Assembly: GCA_002365735.1 (NCBI GenBank)
Contig: DEZY01000096.1
Location: 1 to 6,738 of the forward strand
Origin: Actinobacteria bacterium UBA3120
GTDB lineage: Bacteria > Actinomycetota > Actinomycetes > S36-B12
Direction of reading: 5' to 3'
Length of the DNA stretch: 6,738 nucleotides
Part shown: in pieces, positions 5,162-6,738 of the stretch
Numbering within the stretch: the first letter of the stretch is position 1
Layout of the letters: each line of letters opens with the position of its first letter
Program-made: the position numbers and the translations under genes
The notes under the pieces: model-generated
The model's database searches: none
What the model was told of the DNA's origin: nothing
Seen by the model: the letters and a program-made list of their open reading frames with translations, nothing else

Positions 5162-6738
5162 GTGCGCACCAAGGCAGGACACTGGGATCCATTCGGGGTC
5201 ACGCTCCTCCCCGATGGCAGCGCCAAAGTCTCCCTCTGGGCGCCCCACGCCGATCAGGTCGAATTTTGCGTGGTCACCGGTGACAAAATTGAGGGGTTTA
5301 CCGAGTCCCGGCACGAACTGGAGCACCGCGTCCAGAACGTCCATTACTCAATTGTTCCCAATATTGGACCAAATACCCGGTACGGCTTTCGGGTCCACGG
5401 ACCATGGGATCCCGGCAACGGGATGCGGTTTAATCCCCACAAATTCCTGCTCGATCCGTACGCTCGCGCCATCACTGGCCAATTACACAATCACCCCGCC
5501 ATCTTCGATTACCAGGTCGACGACCCGGCAAGCATGTCCACCCTGGACAGTCGAGATTTTGTCCCCCACGGACTCACTGTGCATTCGGAGTTCGACTGGG
5601 ATGGGGATGAACCATTAGAGCGTCCGTGGAATGAAACCGTTATCTATGAAGCCCACGTGAAGGGCCTCACTTACCTGCATCCGTCAGTGCCCGAAAATGA
5701 ACGAGGAACCTTTAGAGGAATTGCTCGAAAAGAAGTCATTGACCATCTCGTACACATCGGGGTGAGTGCAATTGAGCTACTGCCCGTGCAGCACTTTGTC
5801 AATGAAACTCACTTGATGGATACCGGACTTTCCAACTATTGGGGATACAACACCCTGGGGTTTTTTGCTCCACATGCCGACTATGCCAGTACCCCCGGAA
5901 ATCAGATTGACGACTTTAAGTTCATGGTAAAGGGCTTACACGGTGCCGGTATTGAAGTGATTCTTGATGTCGTCTACAACCACACCGCCGAGGGCGGGGC
6001 TCTCGGCCCGAGCCTGTCCTTCAAGGGGATCAACAACAAAGATTTTTACCGTCTCACCGACACCGGAGACTATATGAATTTCGCCGGTTGCGGGAACTCG
6101 ATTAATGCTGCACAACCACAGGCGCTCCAACTCATCATGGATTCCTTGCGGTATTGGGTGACTGAAATGCACGTGGACGGTTTCCGATTCGATCTTGCCT
6201 CAACCTTGGCTCGGTCTTTTCACGAAGTTGACATGCTCGGAAATTTCCTGACCACGATTTCCCAGGACCCGATTTTGCGTCGATCAAAATTGATTGCCGA
6301 ACCCTGGGACGTTGGCCCGGGCGGCTATCAGCTGGGGTCGTTCCCCCCACTGTGGAGTGAATGGAATGACAGATACCGGGATGGCGTTCGAGATTTTTGG
6401 CGCGGGGAAAGTGGCATTGCCGCAATCGCGTGGCGCCTTTCAGGATCACAGGACCTTTATGGTGGCGAGGGGGCTGATCCCCATTCCTCGCTCAATTTTA
6501 TTACCGCCCATGACGGTTTCACCATGCTGGACCTCGTCAGCTTCAATCACAAACACAATGAAGCAAACCGTGAAGACAATCGCGACGGTACCGACAACAA
6601 CCGTTCATACAATTTTGGAGCCGAAGGCCCCATCCAAGACTCGGGTATCCGAGAAATTCGGGCACGAATGGTGCGAAATTTCTTGGCAACCCTATTCCTT
6701 TCTGGCGGTGTCCCCATGATCGCATCCGGAGATGAACT
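5162..6738 (+). CDS. glgX: Glycogen debranching enzyme GlgX (GH13_11), 3' end outside the window
   Basis: An isoamylase-type enzyme that hydrolyses alpha-1,6 branches of glycogen, typically the short stubs left by phosphorylase. The reading frame is open from the GTG at 5162 to the right edge (525 codons; E. coli GlgX has 657), so roughly the last fifth is missing. The N-terminal beta-sandwich (CBM48-like) contains YGFRVHGPWDP (74-84). The barrel follows with YEAHVKGLTYLHP and GLSNYWGYNTLGFFAP. The GH13 motifs are DVVYNHT (269-275), GFRFDLAS (340-347) with nucleophile D344, AEPWDVG (379-385) with acid/base E380, and AHDG (449-452) with transition-state stabiliser D451. KHNEANREDNRDGT and FPPLWSEWNDRYRD are GlgX hallmarks that argue against TreZ or GlgB. 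It is divergent from the hydratase operon and has its own binding site. Actinobacterial glgX is often followed by trehalose genes (treY, treZ), which the window does not reach. No frameshift or internal stop was seen on reading the whole frame. Confidence 0.95.
   Translation, partial: MRTKAGHWDPFGVTLLPDGSAKVSLWAPHADQVEFCVVTGDKIEGFTESRHELEHRVQNVHYSIVPNIGPNTRYGFRVHGPWDPGNGMRFNPHKFLLDPYARAITGQLHNHPAIFDYQVDDPASMSTLDSRDFVPHGLTVHSEFDWDGDEPLERPWNETVIYEAHVKGLTYLHPSVPENERGTFRGIARKEVIDHLVHIGVSAIELLPVQHFVNETHLMDTGLSNYWGYNTLGFFAPHADYASTPGNQIDDFKFMVKGLHGAGIEVILDVVYNHTAEGGALGPSLSFKGINNKDFYRLTDTGDYMNFAGCGNSINAAQPQALQLIMDSLRYWVTEMHVDGFRFDLASTLARSFHEVDMLGNFLTTISQDPILRRSKLIAEPWDVGPGGYQLGSFPPLWSEWNDRYRDGVRDFWRGESGIAAIAWRLSGSQDLYGGEGADPHSSLNFITAHDGFTMLDLVSFNHKHNEANREDNRDGTDNNRSYNFGAEGPIQDSGIREIRARMVRNFLATLFLSGGVPMIASGDE

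Noticed and set aside
5102..5344. An 80-codon minus-strand open frame upstream of the hydratase, which would be an extra first gene of the operon.
   Set aside because: It is opposite the glgX N-terminal domain, including the WAPHAD segment, and has no recognisable motif; glgX coding explains the region.
5214..5618. A 134-codon plus-strand ATG open frame that could be mistaken for the first gene after the divergent region.
   Set aside because: It is out of frame with glgX. Its product is Thr/Ser/Pro-rich without motifs, whereas the frame starting at GTG 5162 gives continuous GlgX sequence through the same bases.
6135..6725. Overlapping open frames on both strands near the right edge (6135-6449 minus, 6294-6719 plus, 6543-6725 minus).
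   Set aside because: All lie within the glgX catalytic barrel region in other frames and show no independent coding signal.

Overview
The window suggests an actinobacterium of moderate GC (low to mid fifties percent by eye). The strongest evidence is protein-level. The GH57 branching enzyme and the GT4 glucosyltransferase look, from memory of the families, like the adjacent Mycobacterium tuberculosis pair Rv3031/Rv3032. The enoyl-CoA hydratase plus SAM methyltransferase pairing also recalls actinobacterial gene order. The genus cannot be named from the sequence; GTG starts are frequent.

Layout. (1) 25-1500, plus strand: a complete GH57 1,4-alpha-glucan branching enzyme. (2) 1410-5091, minus strand: a tight four-gene operon, read right to left as enoyl-CoA hydratase/isomerase, class I SAM methyltransferase, GT4 glycosyltransferase and left-handed beta-helix O-acyltransferase. 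Its junctions are a 1-nt stop/start overlap, a 12-nt gap and a 4-nt ATGA overlap. Its last gene runs 91 bp into the convergent GH57 gene. (3) 5092-5161: a 70-bp divergent intergenic region with a short inverted repeat. (4) 5162-6738, plus strand: glgX, a glycogen debranching enzyme, open at the window's right edge (525 codons present, C-terminus missing). The stretch is almost wholly coding. I saw no RNA genes, mobile elements, CRISPR arrays or long repeats.

How the genes fit together. GT4 could extend an alpha-1,4-glucan, GH57 could branch it and GlgX could debranch it. The methyltransferase and acyltransferase in the same operon suggest that the glucan, or an intracellular oligosaccharide made from it, is methylated and acylated. 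This gene content resembles the mycobacterial methylglucose lipopolysaccharide (MGLP) locus Rv3030-Rv3037c. The added feature is a crotonase-family acyl-CoA enzyme as first gene of the operon. MGLPs bind fatty acyl chains and modulate fatty acid synthase, so this link to acyl-CoA metabolism is the most interesting hypothesis here. It is an inference, and ordinary glycogen metabolism beside an unrelated lipid gene remains possible.
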